Shown: in pieces, positions 4,404-6,156 of the stretch
Position numbering within the stretch: position 1 is the first letter of the stretch
Layout of the letters: the number at the start of each line of letters is the position of its first letter
Source: F1-20-MAGs119 sp041164425
Lineage (GTDB): Bacteria; Actinomycetota; Acidimicrobiia; Acidimicrobiales; Ilumatobacteraceae
Length of the DNA: 6,156 bases
Direction of reading: 5' to 3'
Assembly (NCBI GenBank): GCA_041164425.1
Contig: JBEAPO010000080.1
Span: forward strand, 1 to 6,156
Translations under genes and position numbers: made by a program
The notes under the pieces: model-generated
The model's input: the letters and a program-made list of their open reading frames with translations, nothing else
What the model was told of the DNA's origin: nothing
Databases searched by the model: none

Positions 4404-5027
4404 ATGGCATCGATCGCAATGAAGAACACGGCCGGCAAGGACGCGGGAAGCGTCGACGTCGCCGACGAACTGTTCGGTGTGCAGCCGAACGTTCCGGTGA
4501 TGCACCAGGTCGTGACCGCACAGCTCGCACACCGTCGTTCCGGAACACAGAGCACGAAGACCCGCGCCGAAGTGTCGGGCGGCGGCAAGAAGCCGTTCCG
4601 CCAGAAGGGCACCGGCGGAGCCCGTCAGGGTTCGACCCGTGCACCGCACTTCTCGGGCGGCGGCATCGCACTCGGCCCGAAGCCGCGCAAGTACACGCAG
4701 AAGACGCCCAAGAAGATGGTGCGTCTCGCTCTCGCGTCGGCGCTCAGCGATCGCAACGCGAACGGCAAGTTGGTCGTCGTCGACTCGTGGGGTTTCACCG
4801 CGCCGAGCACCAAAGACGCGATCAAGGCCCTGTCGGCCCTCGGCGTGTCGGGTCGCGTGCTCGTCGTGGTCAGCGGTGGCGACGACCTCGCAATCAAGAA
4901 CTTCCGCAACCTTCCCGAGGTGCAGCTCATCCTCACCGGCGAGCTGAACGCCTACGACGTTCTCTGCAACGAGTGGATCGTCTTTTCGAAGGATGCGCTG
5001 CCCGCAACCAAGGAGGTGACGCGGTGA
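4404..5027 (+). CDS. rplD: 50S ribosomal protein L4
   Basis: L4 binds 23S rRNA domain I, and its long loop lines the exit tunnel at the constriction. In E. coli it also represses the S10 operon by acting on the leader mRNA, which matters for the structured leader before rplC here. The product has 207 residues from ATG 4404 (E. coli 201). The tunnel loop is plain: TKTRAEVSGGGKKPFRQKG and TGGARQGSTRAPHFSGGG, residues 51-87, where macrolide-resistance changes occur in other species. The C-terminal globular part carries VVVSGGDDLAIKNFRNLPEV (154-173). Three in-frame starts compete: GTG 4395 (GTGA overlap with the rplC stop, GAAGG 4 nt before it), ATG 4404 and ATG 4419. I chose 4404 as conventional; the extra residues lie before the conserved core in all cases. 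It overlaps rplW by 4 nt at the GTGA. Confidence 0.96.
   Translation: MASIAMKNTAGKDAGSVDVADELFGVQPNVPVMHQVVTAQLAHRRSGTQSTKTRAEVSGGGKKPFRQKGTGGARQGSTRAPHFSGGGIALGPKPRKYTQKTPKKMVRLALASALSDRNANGKLVVVDSWGFTAPSTKDAIKALSALGVSGRVLVVVSGGDDLAIKNFRNLPEVQLILTGELNAYDVLCNEWIVFSKDALPATKEVTR
5010..5019 (+). promoter_or_regulatory. rplW: Full-length Shine-Dalgarno of rplW inside rplD
   Basis: AAGGAGGTGA is complementary over its whole length to the usual 3' end of 16S rRNA. Its GGAGG core ends 7 nt before the GTG at 5024. It is by far the strongest ribosome binding site in the window and fixes GTG 5024 as the rplW start. It lies inside the end of rplD, so initiation on rplW need not depend only on coupling. 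Confidence 0.85.
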
Positions 5028-5314
5028 AAGACCCCCGCGACATCATCATCCGGCCGATCGTCTCTGAGAAGAGCTACGGCCTGATGGAGACCGACGTCTA
5101 CACCTTCCAGGTGCACGTCGATGCGTCCAAGCCCGAGATCCACGATGCCATCGAGGCGATCTGGGGCGTCAAGGTGCTCAAGGTGAACACGCTCAACCGC
5201 AAGGGCAAGTTCCAGCGCACCCGCAACACCAACCGACTGGGACAGCGGCCCGCGTCGAAGCGCGCGATCGTGACCCTCGAGGCGGGCAGCAAGATCCCGC
5301 TGTTCGAAAGCTGA
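5024..5314 (+). CDS. rplW: 50S ribosomal protein L23
   Basis: L23 sits at the tunnel exit and is the docking point for trigger factor and the signal recognition particle. The product has 96 residues (E. coli 100). RPIVSEKS (10-17) is the family N-terminal motif; Glu15 in SEK aligns with E. coli Glu18, the trigger-factor contact. DVYTFQVHVDASKPEIHDAIEAIWGVKVLKVNTLNRKGK is the typical body, and the basic stretch KFQRTRNTNRLGQRPASKRA (62-81) binds rRNA. The GTG start is supported by a complete Shine-Dalgarno sequence and gives a GTGA overlap with the rplD stop. rplB follows after 7 nt. Confidence 0.97.
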   Translation: MKDPRDIIIRPIVSEKSYGLMETDVYTFQVHVDASKPEIHDAIEAIWGVKVLKVNTLNRKGKFQRTRNTNRLGQRPASKRAIVTLEAGSKIPLFES

Positions 5315-5321
5315 GCACCCC

Positions 5322-6156
5322 ATGGCAATTCGCAAGCGCAAGCCCACCAGCCCCGGACGTCGTTTCCAGACCGTCTCCGACTTCTCGGAGATCACGAAGA
5401 CATCGCCCGAGAAGTCGCTGCTCGCACCGAAGCACAACACCGGTGGACGCAACTCGTACGGCCGCAAGACGGCGCGCCACAAGGGCGGCGCACACAAGCG
5501 TCAGTACCGCATCATCGACTTCAAGCGAAACAAGGACGGCGTGACCGCCAAGGTCGCGGCCATCGAGTACGACCCGAACCGCACCTGTCGCATCGCGCTG
5601 CTGCACTACGCAGACGGCACGAAGAGCTACATCATCGCCCCGAAGGGTCTCGAGGTCGGGGCCCATGTCGAGAGCGGACACGGTGCCGACATCAAGCCCG
5701 GAAACGCGATGCCGCTGCGCTACATGCCCGTCGGAACCGTGGTGCACAACGTCGAGCTGCGCCCGGGCCAGGGCGGCAAGATGGGTCGCTCCGCCGGCAT
5801 GGGCGTGCAGCTCGTCGCCAAGGACGGCGACTTCGCCACGCTGCGTCTTCCCTCGACCGAAATGCGCCGCGTGCTTCTTGACTGCCGCGCAACGGTCGGC
5901 GAAGTCGGCAACGCCGAACATGAACTCGTCAAGATCGGCAAGGCCGGCCGCAACCGCTGGAAGGGCGTGCGCCCGCAGACCCGCGGTGTGGCCATGAACC
6001 CTGTCGACCACCCGCTCGGTGGTGGCGAGGGCAAGACCTCCGGCGGTCGTCCGCCGGTGTCCCCGTGGGGCAAGCCCGAGGGCCGCACCCGCAACAACAA
6101 CAAGCCATCGCAGAAGCTCATCGTGCGCCGTCGTCGCGCAGGAAAGGGTCGGAGGT
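5322..6156 (+). CDS. rplB: 50S ribosomal protein L2 (open at the window edge, almost complete)
   Basis: L2 helps join the subunits and is needed for peptidyl transferase assembly. The window holds 278 codons plus one base. The family's usual length (273-280) and the basic ending KLIVRRRRAGKGRR suggest that only the stop codon is missing. Hallmarks are RKRKPTSPGRR at the N-terminus, RHKGGAHKRQYRIIDFKRNKDG, EYDPNR, the RPGQGGKMGRSAG and CRATVGEVGNAEH blocks, and MNPVDHPLGGGEGKTSGGR near the C-terminus. His230, equal to E. coli His229 of the mature protein, is kept, but the second His of the common DHPHGGG is Leu. The ATG lies 7 nt after the rplW stop with no good Shine-Dalgarno (only GAAAG 11 nt upstream), so translation probably depends on coupling to rplW. 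The final GGAGGT could be the ribosome binding site of the next gene, expected to be rpsS. Confidence 0.97.
   Translation, partial: MAIRKRKPTSPGRRFQTVSDFSEITKTSPEKSLLAPKHNTGGRNSYGRKTARHKGGAHKRQYRIIDFKRNKDGVTAKVAAIEYDPNRTCRIALLHYADGTKSYIIAPKGLEVGAHVESGHGADIKPGNAMPLRYMPVGTVVHNVELRPGQGGKMGRSAGMGVQLVAKDGDFATLRLPSTEMRRVLLDCRATVGEVGNAEHELVKIGKAGRNRWKGVRPQTRGVAMNPVDHPLGGGEGKTSGGRPPVSPWGKPEGRTRNNNKPSQKLIVRRRRAGKGRR
6151..6156 (+). promoter_or_regulatory. Possible Shine-Dalgarno of the gene after rplB
   Basis: GGAGGT are the last six bases of the window, at the end of rplB. In the S10 cluster order the next gene would be rpsS (S19), and a ribosome binding site overlapping the rplB stop would be normal. 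The start codon is out of view, so this is only a reading of context. Confidence 0.4.

Noticed and set aside
3475..4671. Long minus-strand open frame (398 codons) opposite rplC and the rplD start
   Set aside because: It is antisense to certain ribosomal protein genes, has low-complexity Arg-rich composition and shows no known motif.

Overview
The window looks like a high-GC actinomycetotal chromosome, from the junction of the str and S10 ribosomal protein clusters. The L2 C-terminal region (GKTSGGR then SPWGKPEGRTR) and the L3 loop (SFPGRVFKGLRMAG) read like actinobacterial proteins. A deep-branching class such as Acidimicrobiia is my guess from general resemblance and was not tested. All six ribosomal and translation genes and both accessory genes lie on the plus strand.

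Layout: (1) 1-587 is the 3' part of tuf (EF-Tu domains II and III). (2) 602-913 is rpsJ (S10/NusE), 14 nt after tuf and evidently cotranscribed with it. (3) 914-1046 holds two hairpins, the second resembling an intrinsic terminator, then a -10-like hexamer close to the next start. (4) 1047-2168 encodes a membrane-anchored HtrA/DegP-type serine protease with a complete catalytic triad and one PDZ domain. (5) 2230-3447 encodes a large alpha/beta hydrolase with a GNSGG nucleophile elbow, a long insertion before the acid/His segment and unknown substrate. (6) 3448-3750 is a 303-nt non-coding leader with a perfect 19-bp AT-rich palindrome, several hairpins and a very strong 13-bp hairpin 46 nt before rplC. 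(7) 3751-6156 is the S10-type run rplC-rplD-rplW-rplB (L3, L4, L23, L2), tightly packed; rplB runs off the window at about its last codon.

The main oddity is that rpsJ, usually the first gene of the S10 operon, sits behind tuf and is cut off from rplC by a protease gene, a hydrolase gene and a terminator-like hairpin. The rplC operon therefore probably has its own promoter in the 3448-3750 leader. That leader looks structured enough to carry an attenuation or autoregulatory device; one alternative pairing that would open the 13-bp hairpin is visible. The protease and hydrolase have no evident functional link to ribosome assembly. I see no mobile element, CRISPR array, tRNA or rRNA. I do not see a clear new defence or metabolic system; the rplC leader is the best candidate for something undescribed.
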